The notes under the pieces were generated by a model. It searched no databases. It saw only the letters and a program-made list of their open reading frames with translations, and was not told the DNA's origin. This document shows positions 13,968 to 14,120 of a stretch of 14,120 bases of DNA, one piece after another. Made by a program: the position numbers and the translations under genes. Source of the DNA: Flavobacteriales bacterium UBA5869 (GTDB lineage: Bacteria > Bacteroidota > Bacteroidia > Flavobacteriales_D > Crocinitomicaceae). The stretch covers positions 2,453 to 16,572 of the forward strand of contig DJFP01000078.1 in the NCBI GenBank assembly GCA_002432565.1, read 5' to 3'. Every line of letters begins with the position of its first letter. Positions within the stretch are counted from its first letter, which is position 1.

Positions 13968-14120
13968 TTAGTTTACGCGACGAATATCGGCACCCAGGTT
14001 TCGCAAGCGAATATCGATATCCTGGTAACCTCTGTCAATTTGTTCAATATTGTGAATAACGCTTTTTCCTTCTGCAGAAAGGGCTGCAATCAACAGGGAA
14101 ACTCCGGCACGAATATCGGG
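13968..14120 (-). CDS. murA: UDP-N-acetylglucosamine 1-carboxyvinyltransferase, C-terminal end
   Basis: The last 50 residues of MurA, which adds enolpyruvate to UDP-GlcNAc in the first committed step of peptidoglycan synthesis in the cytosol. Read on the minus strand: [14 protein letters not shown], then [14 protein letters not shown], and the ending [12 protein letters not shown] before TAA. The first motif contains the conserved arginine near the enolpyruvyl site, and the ending matches the family's G-A-x-I-x-R. The rest lies beyond the window. It is followed after 6 bp by the TlpA-like gene. Confidence 0.93.
   Translation of the reverse strand, partial: PDIRAGVSLLIAALSAEGKSVIHNIEQIDRGYQDIDIRLRNLGADIRRVN

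Overview
The window most likely comes from a member of the Bacteroidota, probably a Flavobacteriales-type genome. Genes lack Shine-Dalgarno leaders. Several starts are preceded by Bacteroidota-style promoters (TTG, 19 nt, TAnnTTTG-like). The long RluA-family protein and the lipoprotein/thioredoxin proteins fit that phylum. This is inference from motifs, not a database match.

Layout. Positions 1-950 (minus) hold the N-terminal 316 codons of NAD-dependent DNA ligase (ligA). A divergent intergenic region with a 32-bp near-perfect palindrome separates it from a tight six-gene plus-strand cluster, 1106-6978. That cluster encodes a zinc-ribbon/DUF4178-like membrane protein, a 52-aa membrane or secreted peptide, a single-copy DUF350 membrane protein, a membrane-fused spermidine-synthase-like enzyme, a Tat-exported FAD lipoprotein of the amine oxidase type, and a polytopic membrane protein with conserved-looking histidines. 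All junctions overlap or are separated by 6 bp or less, so the six genes are probably one transcript. They look like one membrane-associated module using aminopropyltransferase-like and flavin-oxidase chemistry; the product is unknown. This is the best candidate for an undescribed system here.

Positions 6979-7646 hold no confident gene. They contain a 21-bp tandem repeat that on the minus strand encodes a heptad repeat, then a structured repeat immediately 3' of the next gene. A minus-strand housekeeping run follows (7647-10765, transcribed prmC, then the YjdI-like/CDGSH Fe-S protein, then the RluA-family pseudouridine synthase).

Positions 10766-11572 are non-coding as far as can be seen, but hold much structure. 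A 458-bp element (10801-11258) has 12-bp inverted ends and a perfect 9-bp target duplication. It carries a second copy of the structured repeat and interrupts a dispersed intergenic repeat family. Two tandem GATATC-centred palindromes lie farther on. A secreted LysM protein follows (11573-12505), then a strong bidirectional terminator.

The end of the window (minus strand) has an MsrB lipoprotein, a TlpA-like exported thioredoxin-fold protein, and the last 50 codons of murA, 6 bp upstream of the thioredoxin gene. No tRNA, rRNA, CRISPR array or recognisable defence gene was seen.
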